Shown: positions 1-9,023, counted from the first letter of the stretch. The stretch: DNA of 64,000 nt from an uncultured Alphaproteobacteria bacterium (GCA_934271715.1 CAKQRZ010000004.1:62001-126000), one strand, 5' to 3'. Numbers and translations: made by a program. The notes: generated by a model from the letters alone, not told the origin.

Positions 1-2
1 CG

Positions 3-533
3 GGCTGCGACTTTACCGGTGTGAATATCTATGAATTAGATTTAAGCGAATGTGTGATTTCTCCGGCGCAGATTGAACAGGCTATCGGGCATGTGCCGAC
101 GGCTTTGGAATTGAAAAAGATTTTAGCGCCGAAAAATAAGAAAAAGCCGCAAAAAATGAAAGGTATTGATTTTGAAGACTTTTTTACCGGCGGAAATAAA
201 AGCTTTGATTTAGATACTACGCGTATGGAAATAGATATCAATGCTATCGGCAAAAAAGGCAAAGAAATATTTAAGTCTTTTAAAAGAAAAGATTCTGATG
301 ATAAAATCATGGAAAAGTTCGGCAAAGAAAAAGAAAGCCATCAGTCCGAAAAAAAAGAAAGCAATATAGACGAGCTGCGCAAAACCATAGAACAGCATAA
401 GCGTGAAGTTTTGGAACGCCGTCAGGAAATGCAGGAACGTGAAAATAAAGAAAAAATGCGCGAGCAGATAAAAGAAAAAATCAAAGAAAATAAAGCCATG
501 CTTATGCAAGCTCATTCTTCTAGGGAAAGATAA
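3..533 (+). CDS. 3' end of a protein with pentapeptide-like start and charged coiled-coil tail (partial)
   Basis: The reading frame is open to the left edge, so this is the C-terminal part of a longer gene. A GTG at 21 could be read as a start, but the codons before it (GCDFTG) continue smoothly into NIYELDLSEC, which resembles the end of a pentapeptide-repeat solenoid (A/C-D/N-L/F-x-x). The remaining ~150 residues are extremely rich in Lys and Glu and look like a long charged helix or coiled coil. No catalytic motif is visible. The stop overlaps the rarA start (TAATG at 531-535), so the two are probably translationally coupled. Function unknown; the pentapeptide call is an inference from only about three repeats. 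Confidence 0.6.
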   Translation, partial: GCDFTGVNIYELDLSECVISPAQIEQAIGHVPTALELKKILAPKNKKKPQKMKGIDFEDFFTGGNKSFDLDTTRMEIDINAIGKKGKEIFKSFKRKDSDDKIMEKFGKEKESHQSEKKESNIDELRKTIEQHKREVLERRQEMQERENKEKMREQIKEKIKENKAMLMQAHSSRER

Positions 534-1852
534 TGGAAGACACGCTTTTTTCAAACAAAGTTAAACGCCCGCTGGCCGACAGGCTGCGTCCGACTAAATT
601 AGAAGAAGTTGTCGGACAAGACCAGATTGTCGGGGCTAACGCTCCTTTGGGGCGCATGCTGAAATCAGGCAAAATAAGCTCTTTTATTTTGTGGGGGCCG
701 CCGGGCTGCGGAAAAACTACTATTGCCCGTTTAATTGCTGAATATACAAATCTTTATTTTGAACAAATATCTGCGGTTTTTTCCGGTGTTGCCGATTTAA
801 AACGGGTTTTTCAGTATGCTCAGGAACGCCGTGCCAATCAGGGGAAAGGCACCTTACTGTTTGTAGATGAAATTCATCGTTTTAATAAATCGCAGCAAGA
901 TGGATTTTTGCCGTATGTTGAAGACGGTACAGTTATTTTAGTCGGCGCCACTACCGAAAATCCCTCGTTTGAACTTAATTCCGCTTTGCTTTCCCGCTGT
1001 CAGGTGTTTGTGCTTAACCGCTTAACTCCGGATGATTTTGAAATTTTGCTGGAGAGAGCGGAAAAAGAAGAGGGACGCAAGCTGCCGTTAGATGAAGAGG
1101 CCAGAGATTTTATTAAAGAAATTGCCGACGGCGACGGACGCTATATTTTGAATATTGCAGAAAATATATGGTCGTATGCCCAGAACGGAGAAATTTTTAA
1201 TAAAGAGCAAATTCTAAATATTATCCGCTCTCGGGCGCCGGTTTATGATAAAGGGCGGGACGGTCACTATAATTTAATTTCCGCCGTGCATAAATCTTTA
1301 CGAGGTTCAGATGTTGACGCTGCCCTATATTGGGTGGCTAGAATGCTTGTGGCTGGAGAAGACCCGCGCTATATTTTGCGCCGGTTGTTAAGATTTTCTG
1401 TTGAAGATGTTTCTTTAGCCGACCCTAACGCCGTCAGTCAAGCTATTGCTTGTAGTGAAACTTATGAGCGCTTGGGTTCGCCAGAAGGAGAACTAGCTAT
1501 TATGCAATTAACCGCCTATTTAGCAACAGCTCCTAAATCTGCAAGTGTGTATAAGGCGATGCATAAAGCATTTGACGCGGCTCGGCAAACAGGTTCATTG
1601 ATGCCGCCAAAACATATTTTGAACGCACCTACTAAATTGATGAAAGATTTAGGGTATAAAAAAGACTATATATATGACCAAGATTTAGAAGACGGCTTTT
1701 CCGGTCAAAATTATTTTCCGGACGGCATGAGCCGCGCTAAATATTATAATCCGGTAGACCGCGGTTTTGAGCGTGAAATTAAAAAGCGCATAGAATATTT
1801 TGATAAGCTGCGCAAGGAAAAACAAGCTAAAATGAAAGAAAAAAATGGCTGA
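533..1852 (+). CDS. rarA: Replication-associated recombination protein A (AAA+ ATPase, MgsA/RarA)
   Basis: AAA+ clamp-loader-like ATPase of the RarA/MgsA/WRNIP1 family, which acts at stalled replication forks. The Walker A GPPGCGKT lies at residues 55-62 and the Walker B LLFVDEIHRF at 108-117, followed by the sensor segment GATTENPSFELN near 138-149. The C-terminal half contains the family's tetramerisation region (ALYWVARMLVAGEDPRYILRR and similar). The length of 439 residues is normal. It overlaps the preceding gene by TAATG and the next gene by 8 bp, so it sits inside a tight operon. Confidence 0.95.
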   Translation: MEDTLFSNKVKRPLADRLRPTKLEEVVGQDQIVGANAPLGRMLKSGKISSFILWGPPGCGKTTIARLIAEYTNLYFEQISAVFSGVADLKRVFQYAQERRANQGKGTLLFVDEIHRFNKSQQDGFLPYVEDGTVILVGATTENPSFELNSALLSRCQVFVLNRLTPDDFEILLERAEKEEGRKLPLDEEARDFIKEIADGDGRYILNIAENIWSYAQNGEIFNKEQILNIIRSRAPVYDKGRDGHYNLISAVHKSLRGSDVDAALYWVARMLVAGEDPRYILRRLLRFSVEDVSLADPNAVSQAIACSETYERLGSPEGELAIMQLTAYLATAPKSASVYKAMHKAFDAARQTGSLMPPKHILNAPTKLMKDLGYKKDYIYDQDLEDGFSGQNYFPDGMSRAKYYNPVDRGFEREIKKRIEYFDKLRKEKQAKMKEKNG

Positions 1853-2222
1853 GTATATCTATAAAATATGTGTTAGCTATAATGTTTTTCGCAAGCTGCA
1901 GGAATGCGATATTATTCCAAGTCTTGAAGAAAATCATGTAGGGCTGGAAATTCATATTTCTAAAGAAGATTATAAAAAATTATCTGATGAGGAAAAGAAA
2001 AATTTAAAGCAGTATGAAGTTGTAAATTCTCCATTGCCGAAACAGCGCAAAAATGGACCGCTGTTTGATGAAATAAAAGCTGAAGATTTAAATAGCGCTG
2101 CTGAAAAAATCAGGTGTAAAATGAAATTTTCTGATTTAGAAGAACCTAAAAATATAAAACAAAAGTATTATATTCCCAGAACAATAGGCAAAGTTAACAC
2201 AAAGAAAAAAGGTGGTAGATAA
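1845..2222 (+). CDS. Conserved small protein of unknown function
   Basis: A 125-residue basic protein, not recognised. It has no signal peptide or membrane segment. The N-terminal half (MAEYIYKICVSYNVFRKLQE) looks like a small folded domain; the C-terminal half is Lys/Glu rich and ends in a basic tail TKKKGGR. It starts 8 bp inside the end of rarA and its stop lies two bases before the preferred ATG of the pseudouridine synthase, so it is co-translated with both neighbours. Position alone might suggest an RNA or DNA link; nothing in the sequence proves one. Confidence 0.7.
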   Translation: MAEYIYKICVSYNVFRKLQECDIIPSLEENHVGLEIHISKEDYKKLSDEEKKNLKQYEVVNSPLPKQRKNGPLFDEIKAEDLNSAAEKIRCKMKFSDLEEPKNIKQKYYIPRTIGKVNTKKKGGR

Positions 2223-2223
2223 A

Positions 2224-3153
2224 ATGTCAGGCGTAACAATAGTTAAAATAAAATCAGAAGATGACGGCATAAGGCTTAACCGTTGGTTTTTGCGTGAATA
2301 TCCGTCTTTGAGCTTAGGCAGGCTGCAAAAGCTGCTGCGTACCAAGCAAATAAAAGTTGACGGCAAAAGAGCGGAAACTTCTACCCGATTAACTGCCGGT
2401 CAAGAGCTGCGTTTGCCTCCTTTGGACAATGAAAAAGCCGTTAAAAAAACTGAGAATATCAGTAAAAATGACGCTGATTATATAATGTCTTTAGTTATTT
2501 ATAAGGATAAAGACATTATAGCGCTTAATAAGCCGTCAGGCTTGGCTGTGCAGGGCGGAACCAACACTACCCGCCATGTGGACGGATTTTTAGAGGCGTT
2601 AAAGTTTGAAAACAACGAAAAACCTAAATTGGTGCATCGTATTGACAAAGAAACCAGCGGAATTTTGCTTTTAGCGCGTAATCGCAAGTCAGCCGATATT
2701 TTAACTAAAGCTTTTCGCGAACATAGTCTGCAAAAAACATATTTAGCTCTGGTGCGCGGCTGTCCGCAGCAGCTTAGCGGAGAGATTAACCTGCCTTTAG
2801 AAAAAGTCGGCGAAAAAATGGAAGTTGTTAAAGGCGGTAAAAAAGCCGTGACAACTTATGAAGTTTTGGATAATGCTGCTAAAAAGTATACTTTATTGGC
2901 AGCTTCGCCTTTAACCGGGCGCACTCATCAGATTCGTGCACATCTGGAAGCTCTGGGCTGTCCGATTTTAGGAGATAATAAATATTATGGAACGGAACGC
3001 GTCCGTTTAAAAGAAGTTGCGGATAAACTATATTTACATGCGTATAAAATAGATTTATCGGCTATATATGGTAAAAAGACGGTAATTTGCGCCGAATTGC
3101 CTAAGTATTATAAAGAAGCTTGTGAATTTTTTGGATTGGAGTATAAAAAATGA
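2224..3153 (+). CDS. rluC: RluC/RluA-family 23S rRNA pseudouridine synthase
   Basis: Pseudouridine synthase with an N-terminal S4 RNA-binding domain (about residues 14-70) and a RluA-type catalytic domain. The catalytic motif HRIDKETSG is present, with Asp at about residue 141, as is the later motif GRTHQIRAHLEALG. An in-frame GTG lies four codons upstream, but a GGTGG ribosome site at 2210-2214 fits the ATG at 2224 better. The gene overlaps the downstream AsmA-like gene by 4 bp. A second RluA-family gene (the RluD type) lies at 54 kb, so this is more likely the RluC type (U955/2504/2580 in E. coli). That specificity is inferred from family, not shown. Confidence 0.85.
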   Translation: MSGVTIVKIKSEDDGIRLNRWFLREYPSLSLGRLQKLLRTKQIKVDGKRAETSTRLTAGQELRLPPLDNEKAVKKTENISKNDADYIMSLVIYKDKDIIALNKPSGLAVQGGTNTTRHVDGFLEALKFENNEKPKLVHRIDKETSGILLLARNRKSADILTKAFREHSLQKTYLALVRGCPQQLSGEINLPLEKVGEKMEVVKGGKKAVTTYEVLDNAAKKYTLLAASPLTGRTHQIRAHLEALGCPILGDNKYYGTERVRLKEVADKLYLHAYKIDLSAIYGKKTVICAELPKYYKEACEFFGLEYKK

Positions 3154-4964
3154 AAAAATTTTTAATAGTTTTAGCAATAATCATTTTTGTTCCGTTGATT
3201 GGTTTGATTACCTTTTTGAAATTAGCCAATTTTAACAACTATAAGCCGCAAATTGAAGCTTTGGCTTTGAAATATGCGAATATGATTGTTAAAATAAACG
3301 GCGATTTGAAAATCGGTGTTTCGCTCAAGCCAAGCATTGAGTTAAATGATGTTTCGGTTGCTCAAGCCGAAAATAATCAGCCGGTAGCGCAAATCGGTCA
3401 GGCTCAGGTGCAGTTTTCTTTGCTGCCGCTTCTGAAAAAAGAAATTGTGGTAGATACTGTTAAAACATCTGATACAAATGTTTTTTACAGCGACAAGGAT
3501 AGTGTAGAAATTAAAGATTTGGCCGTTGGTATGGATAGCTTTGATTCGCCGATTAACCTAAGCTTTGATACCGTGGTTTCCGGTATTCAGATTACCGGCG
3601 ATGGTACCGCCTCTTCCTTTAAGTCAATTCAGGATTCTGAATATAATGACGTTGACGCCAAATTACAGGTAAATGCTTTAGGCTATACATTGAATTATGA
3701 GGGCGGAGTTAAAGGCATCACTAAAGGACTGACTTCTGACGGTGCTTATGAAATCACTTATAAATCAAATAAAATAAATGGTAATGTTGCGGCTGATTTG
3801 ACCGGAGAAACACCGTATTTAAAGCTGAATGCCGCCAGCGATAATTTGAATGTATATGAATTCAGCGAAAGCAAAACTTCCGAAAACAGCTGGTTAATTT
3901 CTGAAGCACAGGCTAATGAGTTGATTAAAAACACTCCGATTCCTTATGATGTGCTGAAATCAGTAAACGCTGATGTTAATATTGACCTGAAAACCGTTAA
4001 TATTACACCGGATATGGCTTTAACTAATGTTTTGACAGATTTAACTTTGAAAAACGGTGTATTTAAAGCCGATATAAAGAATATCAGCGGCGGCGACGGT
4101 GTTATTAAAGGCAGCGCAGCTCTTAATGCTAACGCTAAAAATATGAATGTTAATTTAAACGGCAGCGGTATTGTTTTGCAAAAACTGAATAAAGCTTTTG
4201 CTAATTCCGGCAATGAAGTTTTGTATGTAAAAAACGGCGGAAAAACTGATTTTAACATCAAACTTAACACTTCCGGCGCCAATACCGACCAATATTTAGC
4301 CAATATGGACGGCCAAGTTGTGGCAATTATTGACCCGTCTGTGATGAATATTAAGAGTTTGGAACGCCTGCAGGGCAATATCATTGTTCAGATTTTGAAC
4401 AACCTTAAATTAAATATTGTTAATAAAGATATGAACTTAAATTGCGCGGTGGTTCGCAGCGATATTAAAAAAGGCGTGGCCGAATTTCCTAAAGGCATAG
4501 CGCTTGATGCTAACGACTTTTATGTTGTAGCTGACGGCAATGTTAACTTGTACAATGAAAAGATTGATTTGGATTTACAGCCGTTCTCCGGACGTATTAC
4601 CGATACTAATGTTTCCTCGGTTTTAGGTTCTTTGTTAAGTATTAGCGGCACTATGTCTAATCCGAGTGTCGGACTGAACAAAACGCAAACCGCAAAGGCT
4701 GTTGTCGGCATTATTGCCACCGGCGGTCTTTATAACGCCGGCGATATGATTTTGAGCGCGGATTCTTCTCCATGCTACACCGCATTGCAAGGCACAGCCT
4801 ATGCTAATCATTTTAAGGCAGCAGAGGGCGGAGTAAAAAATGACGCTTCTAAAACCTATTCTGACACCAAAGACGCCGTTAAAAAATCTTTGACCGATAC
4901 TAAAGACGCGGTAAAAGATTTAGGCAGCCAAGCCGGCAGTCTTTTGAAAGGTTTGGTAAAATAA
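3150..4964 (+). CDS. AsmA-like inner-membrane/periplasmic protein
   Basis: A 604-residue protein with one N-terminal signal-anchor (residues ~4-26) followed by a long periplasmic region of beta-rich repeats. The C-terminal domain DLDLQPFSGRITD...LSISGTMSNPSVGL is typical of AsmA/AsmA_2 proteins, which are thought to move phospholipid across the envelope. The segment ATGGLYNAGD...PCYTALQGTAYA near the end is also typical of the family. The tail has an amphipathic helical repeat (YSDTKDAVKKSL / LTDTKDAVKDLG). It begins 4 bp inside the pseudouridine synthase gene and ends in a TAATG overlap with the ATP12 gene. The lipid-transport role is family knowledge. Confidence 0.8.
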   Translation: MKKFLIVLAIIIFVPLIGLITFLKLANFNNYKPQIEALALKYANMIVKINGDLKIGVSLKPSIELNDVSVAQAENNQPVAQIGQAQVQFSLLPLLKKEIVVDTVKTSDTNVFYSDKDSVEIKDLAVGMDSFDSPINLSFDTVVSGIQITGDGTASSFKSIQDSEYNDVDAKLQVNALGYTLNYEGGVKGITKGLTSDGAYEITYKSNKINGNVAADLTGETPYLKLNAASDNLNVYEFSESKTSENSWLISEAQANELIKNTPIPYDVLKSVNADVNIDLKTVNITPDMALTNVLTDLTLKNGVFKADIKNISGGDGVIKGSAALNANAKNMNVNLNGSGIVLQKLNKAFANSGNEVLYVKNGGKTDFNIKLNTSGANTDQYLANMDGQVVAIIDPSVMNIKSLERLQGNIIVQILNNLKLNIVNKDMNLNCAVVRSDIKKGVAEFPKGIALDANDFYVVADGNVNLYNEKIDLDLQPFSGRITDTNVSSVLGSLLSISGTMSNPSVGLNKTQTAKAVVGIIATGGLYNAGDMILSADSSPCYTALQGTAYANHFKAAEGGVKNDASKTYSDTKDAVKKSLTDTKDAVKDLGSQAGSLLKGLVK

Positions 4965-5464
4965 TGCTGGATTTTAAACAAGCAGAAAGCGAGATAAAGG
5001 AACATCGCGCAGAGGTAATAGAAAAACTGGTGGAGTTTTCTTTTACGGATGTGATTTTATTTTGGAGCGCTAATGATGACATTAAGGCTCTGCAAACCGA
5101 AAAATGGCTTCCGGTTTTGAAATGGCTTAACAATCGTTTCAAAATGACCTTAAAAGAAACCGACGGCTTAACTCCTCCTCCGCAAAATGAAAATAACCGC
5201 GCCGGCTTTACCGAGATTTTGGAAAAAATGAGCTTAAAGACATTGACAGCCTATTATTTAGCGTCTGTGCGGCTAAAATCTCCGTTGCTGGCACTCGCCT
5301 TTGCCGAAAAGAAAATAACCGCTTCCGAGGCTTTTGAACTAGCTTATTTAGAAGAATTATATCAAAGCAAGTCGTGGGGTGTTGATGAAGAAGCTGAAAA
5401 AGGACGGCAATGTGTGAAAAAAGAGCTTTTGGAAACAGAAGAATTTCTTCACGGTAAAAAATAA
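4964..5464 (+). CDS. ATP12-family F1-ATPase assembly chaperone
   Basis: The C-terminal core matches the ATP12 chaperone family, which in mitochondria and alphaproteobacteria protects the F1 alpha subunit before assembly. The diagnostic stretch runs from KWLPVLKWLNNRF through LTAYYLASVRLKSPLLALAF to EELYQSKSWGVDEEAEKGR near the C-terminus. At 166 residues it is shorter than usual (about 230-250), because the N-terminal domain is reduced. It overlaps both neighbours by TAATG-type junctions. An RluA synthase followed by ATP12 is a familiar alphaproteobacterial arrangement. Confidence 0.8.
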   Translation: MLDFKQAESEIKEHRAEVIEKLVEFSFTDVILFWSANDDIKALQTEKWLPVLKWLNNRFKMTLKETDGLTPPPQNENNRAGFTEILEKMSLKTLTAYYLASVRLKSPLLALAFAEKKITASEAFELAYLEELYQSKSWGVDEEAEKGRQCVKKELLETEEFLHGKK

Positions 5465-5745
5465 TGTTAAAATGCTTTTTAGTCAGCGGCAGGGTTCAGG
5501 GCGTTGGTTTTCGCTTTTGGACCCTGCGCCGCGTTTCTGAAATTGGCGGAATTTCTGGTTATGTCTGTAATCTACCCAGCGGAGATGTGCTGGTTTTAGC
5601 TGAAAGTGCAGAAGATAAACTGCGCCAGCTTGAAATATCTTTATATAAAGGTCCTATGTTTGCCAGAGTTGACAGCGTAAAAAATTCACCGGAGTTTATT
5701 TCGTATTTTCCGGCGCCGGAGAACGGTGTATTTAAACGTTTATAG
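5464..5745 (+). CDS. acyP: Acylphosphatase
   Basis: A 93-residue acylphosphatase, which hydrolyses carboxyl-phosphate bonds such as acetyl phosphate. The signature GRVQGVGFR (residues ~9-17) carries the phosphate-binding loop and catalytic Arg. The second motif GYVCNLPSGDV carries the catalytic Asn. Length is normal for the family. It starts in a TAATG overlap with ATP12 and is the last gene of the operon that began before rarA. Confidence 0.93.
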   Translation: MLKCFLVSGRVQGVGFRFWTLRRVSEIGGISGYVCNLPSGDVLVLAESAEDKLRQLEISLYKGPMFARVDSVKNSPEFISYFPAPENGVFKRL

Positions 5746-5814
5746 AACTGTAAGCCAGGTTTTTTATCACAAATTAGAGAATATATTTTTGCCGAATATA
5801 AAAAGGAGGCCAAA

Positions 5815-6096
5815 ATGAAAAAAGTAGATAAAACCACCGAAAATATAAAACTTTGCCGCTGTATGACTTGTCCGTCATATACGGAACATTGCAAGCTTAA
5901 AAACTCGCCGGAGAATTTTTTGAAATCTTTGGAAAATTTACAGAATATGCAGCATTATGAAAAACTGTATTGCGCGTTTGAAAAGAGTAATTGTATTTAT
6001 CAGGATAAAGGCTGTATTTGCAGCGAATGTGAGGTTTATAAAAACTATAATCTGCAAAATCATGACTATTGTCTGCACACCGGCGGTGTTTTGTAA
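5815..6096 (+). CDS. Small cysteine-rich protein (DUF2769-like)
   Basis: A 93-residue soluble protein with nine cysteines in pairs: CRCMTCPSY, C near the middle of EHCKL, LYCAFEKSNC, KGCICSEC and YC near the end. The order CPSY...C...GCICSEC...Y.C resembles DUF2769, a probable metal-binding domain found mostly in anaerobes. A strong AAGGAGG ribosome site precedes the ATG at 5815. It is followed by a hairpin terminator at 6165. Metal or Fe-S binding is an inference from cysteine spacing. Confidence 0.7.
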   Translation: MKKVDKTTENIKLCRCMTCPSYTEHCKLKNSPENFLKSLENLQNMQHYEKLYCAFEKSNCIYQDKGCICSECEVYKNYNLQNHDYCLHTGGVL

Positions 6097-6164
6097 GCGA
6101 TTTTGTGGTCTGATAACAGTAATTATAAGTGTTATACAAATATAAAATTTAATGTCAGAAATCT

Positions 6165-6206
6165 ACCGCATTGTTCTTCTTTTTGGGGGAATAATGCGGT
6201 TTTTTA
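6165..6206 (+). terminator. Intrinsic terminator after the Cys-rich gene
   Basis: ACCGCATT at 6165-6172 pairs with AATGCGGT at 6193-6200, followed by a T-run. The stem sequence is shared with hairpins at 20386 and 21027 (CCGCA...GTTC core). Confidence 0.7.
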
Positions 6207-6228
6207 GACATTTTAGACTAAAAATTTC

Positions 6229-6256
6229 TTTACATTTAGTATAACAACACTATAAT
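6229..6256 (+). promoter_or_regulatory. Sigma-70-type promoter for the 6294 gene
   Basis: TTTACA at 6229-6234, a 16-bp spacer and TATAAT at 6251-6256. It sits just behind the terminator at 6165-6206. The implied 5' leader is about 30 nt and has no obvious Shine-Dalgarno sequence. Confidence 0.6.
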
Positions 6257-6293
6257 AAATCACAAATTTTATTATTAACTAATACTTTTTATT

Positions 6294-7253
6294 ATGAATA
6301 TTTTTATTATTGAGAAAAGCTATGTGATTAAAAAGATTAAATCTGTAGCTGGTGGCTGGAAACTGTATCCTCAGGATAAAAATGAAAAGGAAATTTTTAT
6401 CAGCAAGCAATATTATGCCGGTAAAATACCTTTTATGTTTCCCTGGCAGACCTTTAAGCTGGATATCGTCTATATCTGGGGTTCTAAGAATAACGAAATC
6501 GGCTTTATAACTTCAGCGATTCTGAACGGAAACAAGCTTTTTGAAGTTCCTAAGAAAGAGTATCCTGCAAATATCAAAAAAAGGGTAGATGCCGGCGATA
6601 AGCTTAACAGCGAACAACAAGAGCATATTGATACTGTCAATAAGGCTGTTATTTCCGCCTTGGATTCTTTTTTGCCTACGATTATGCTGTATTATAGGTG
6701 TACTGACTTGAATGTGGATTTACGATGCTATCTTGGTCTTCACATTTTTAAGGGAGAAAAGACTCCGGAATATGAGCAACGCTTAAAGCTGATGATAATT
6801 CTTTGCCGGATTGCCGAACGTATATACAAGCGTCACGTGAATATGGATGACTGTCTGAATGTTGGCTTATCGGCCATAAAGTTTGGTCTTCCCGGACCAT
6901 GGTATGGTGATGAGAATATGCCTCTTGACAAGGAAAGTCCTGCTATGCAAATGTTTTGGGAAGTAGAGGATATGCTTAACGAGTATTTTCCTCCAAAAAT
7001 GAATATTTTGCTGCGTCAGTATCTTAATTATGTTGTGCGTGACATATTGCGAGTTTTTGCACAAGATTATAATCTGATTTGCAAAGGCAAACTGGATCCG
7101 TTTGAACATTTCCATGAAGAATATTCGGACGAAAAAGTTTTTAGGTTGAACATAGAAAAAATGCAGATGCCTAAGTACACATCTTTTATTCTGCCTAAAG
7201 TTTTCAGCGATGTTGAAATTTATAGCTTCACCCGTGACTATAATTTGGATTAA
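6294..7253 (+). CDS. Hypothetical protein, 319 residues
   Basis: Not recognised. A soluble-looking protein with no signal peptide or membrane segment. The middle (residues ~115-190) is helical with Cys and Arg residues (YYRCTDLNVDLRCYLGL), and a predicted helix bundle follows. It has a near-consensus promoter but no visible ribosome site before the ATG at 6294. It is a single-gene unit closed by a strong hairpin at 7261-7290. No catalytic motif is evident. Confidence 0.65.
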   Translation: MNIFIIEKSYVIKKIKSVAGGWKLYPQDKNEKEIFISKQYYAGKIPFMFPWQTFKLDIVYIWGSKNNEIGFITSAILNGNKLFEVPKKEYPANIKKRVDAGDKLNSEQQEHIDTVNKAVISALDSFLPTIMLYYRCTDLNVDLRCYLGLHIFKGEKTPEYEQRLKLMIILCRIAERIYKRHVNMDDCLNVGLSAIKFGLPGPWYGDENMPLDKESPAMQMFWEVEDMLNEYFPPKMNILLRQYLNYVVRDILRVFAQDYNLICKGKLDPFEHFHEEYSDEKVFRLNIEKMQMPKYTSFILPKVFSDVEIYSFTRDYNLD

Positions 7254-7256
7254 ACT

Positions 7257-7294
7257 AAAAAACAGCCTTAGTTTTATAACTAAGGCTGTTTTTG
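7257..7294. terminator. Bidirectional terminator between the 6294 gene and pssA
   Basis: AACAGCCTTAGTT pairs with AACTAAGGCTGTT (7261-7290), with an A-run on the left and a T-run on the right, so it can end transcription from both convergent genes. Confidence 0.85.
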
Positions 7295-7304
7295 TCTTCT
7301 TAAA

Positions 7305-8150
7305 TTAGGCTTTAATTTCCGGCTTATCTGCTTCTAAGTTTTTTTCATAGGCGCGTTTGTCATGCAAAAATTTGATAACCGTAAATGGAATTGTCAATAA
7401 ATAAGCTAAAGTAAACAATCCCAATGTCAGCCAAGGCTGAGTTAATAAACAGCTTACAAATAAAGCGAACAGCACCATTAAAGGCAAGAAATAGTCTGCA
7501 TTAATGCGTGTTTTTTTGAGTGACAAAGTTGGAATACGGCTAACCATTAAATAAGCTACCAAAATTATTATGGCGCTGCATAGATATTTGTTACGCAAAA
7601 TAAAATCATATTCCGGATATGCAAATGAAATCAGCAGCGGCATAACCGCAATAGCTGCCGCCATTGGAGCTGGCACACCAACAAAGTAATGTGACCAATA
7701 TTCCGGAACAGTTGCGTCTTCCAACATAGTATTAAAACGAGCTAAACGCATGGCCATACCGGCTGAAAACATCAGGGTAAAAATCCACCCCCAATGCGGA
7801 ATACCGTTTAAACACCATTGATACATCAAAACAGCCGGAGCTACGCCAAAGCTAACAAAATCAGAAAGTGAATCTAACTCGGCGCCGAATTTGGACGAGG
7901 CTTTAAGTTTGCGGGCAACGCGTCCGTCCAAACCGTCAAACACGCAGGCTAAAAACAGACAGACTATTGCGTATGTCCAGTTTTGCATAATTGCGAATTT
8001 GATGGTAGTAACGCCAGAGCATAAGGCCATCAGGGTCACGATATTCGGAGCCATTTTGCGGAACGGAACTTCTTTAAATTTGCCGATAGCTTTCTTTTTT
8101 ATACCGCTATGCACGGCTGTAGAGCGGTTATTTTGATAGTTTTTAGCCAT
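7305..8150 (-). CDS. pssA: CDP-diacylglycerol--serine O-phosphatidyltransferase
   Basis: Integral membrane enzyme that makes phosphatidylserine from CDP-diacylglycerol and serine. The CDP-alcohol phosphotransferase motif DG-x2-DGR-x2-AR-x8-G-x3-D-x3-D is complete (DGLDGRVARKLKASSKFG then ELDSLSD, about residues 72-97). Several hydrophobic segments follow, as expected. Its ATG overlaps the stop of psd (TAATG at 8150), so the two are co-transcribed and coupled. The hydrophilic N-terminus and Lys/Glu-rich C-terminus are ordinary. Confidence 0.93.
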   Translation of the reverse strand: MAKNYQNNRSTAVHSGIKKKAIGKFKEVPFRKMAPNIVTLMALCSGVTTIKFAIMQNWTYAIVCLFLACVFDGLDGRVARKLKASSKFGAELDSLSDFVSFGVAPAVLMYQWCLNGIPHWGWIFTLMFSAGMAMRLARFNTMLEDATVPEYWSHYFVGVPAPMAAAIAVMPLLISFAYPEYDFILRNKYLCSAIIILVAYLMVSRIPTLSLKKTRINADYFLPLMVLFALFVSCLLTQPWLTLGLFTLAYLLTIPFTVIKFLHDKRAYEKNLEADKPEIKA

Positions 8151-8857
8151 TATCTTATTTCTCCTTCAAGACGGGGAGCATCTGATTTTATATCGGCAGC
8201 AATGGTTTCTCCGCCGATTAAATACTGTCCGACGCAAACTTGAGGCTCAATTTTTTCAGGCAGATACAAGTCAATATATCCGCCGAAACGAATAAAGCCA
8301 AAGCGCTGTCCGGCTGCAAATTCATCGCCTTTTTTAACATTGGCAGCAATGCGCCTGCTGCAAAACAGAGCTGTCTGCTGTAGCACAAATTCTATGCCGC
8401 TGCTGTGTTTAAGAGCAATCAGCATTCTTTCATTTTTAATGTCATTTTTAGCTGTAGAGCCGGAAAATTTTTGACCGGCATCGTAAAATGTTTTGCTGAT
8501 AACGCCTTTAATCGGCATGCGGTTGATATTTGCATCAAACGGGCTGATGTAAAGGCTTACTTTGGTGTAATTTTTACGGTCAAGTCCTAAAGCGGCCGGA
8601 CCTTTTTCGCGGCTTATGGCTACAACATAGCCGTCGGCCGGAGCGATTACGGCACCGGATAAAACCGGCGTAACTCTGACCGGGTCGCGGAAGCTGTAAA
8701 AACACCAAATTGTCAGCAAAAATGAAAGACAGCCGAGCGGAAACCATATAATTGCTAAAATTAACGATATAAACGCTAAAACGCTGACAAATTTCCACCC
8801 GTCTTCATTTATATTTGGAAAAAAATAATGATGAAGAGATGTGTCTACGGATTTCAT
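8150..8857 (-). CDS. psd: Phosphatidylserine decarboxylase-like protein lacking catalytic residues
   Basis: Clear homologue of the short (type II, pyruvoyl) phosphatidylserine decarboxylases, placed directly upstream of pssA as usual. Two membrane segments near residues 22-53 and the RDP motif (57-59) are normal. The family's HVNR motif reads NINR here (Asn at residue 110 for His). The self-cleavage motif FGS reads FGG (residues 191-193, codon at 8279-8281), so the Ser that becomes the pyruvoyl group is missing. As read, the protein should not self-process by the known mechanism. A GGGGAG ribosome site precedes the ATG. Fold assignment is firm; activity is doubtful. Confidence 0.85.
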   Translation of the reverse strand: MKSVDTSLHHYFFPNINEDGWKFVSVLAFISLILAIIWFPLGCLSFLLTIWCFYSFRDPVRVTPVLSGAVIAPADGYVVAISREKGPAALGLDRKNYTKVSLYISPFDANINRMPIKGVISKTFYDAGQKFSGSTAKNDIKNERMLIALKHSSGIEFVLQQTALFCSRRIAANVKKGDEFAAGQRFGFIRFGGYIDLYLPEKIEPQVCVGQYLIGGETIAADIKSDAPRLEGEIR

Positions 8858-8981
8858 TTTTTTCTCCCCAAAGAATACCGAAACGCTGTTTCTGCTGTAT
8901 TCTCAAGTTAAATTAGAGGAAGTTTTTTCCTCTTTCCGCCTTATAATTAAGCATATTTTGCAAAAAAAGACAAGTTTTATG

Positions 8982-9010
8982 TTGCAAAAGTCAAAAAATT
9001 TATGTATATA
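8982..9010 (+). promoter_or_regulatory. Promoter of tRNA-Leu
   Basis: TTGCAA at 8982-8987, a 17-bp spacer and TATATA at 9005-9010, with the tRNA starting 13 bp later. Confidence 0.6.
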
Positions 9011-9023
9011 ACAAAACTGTAAT

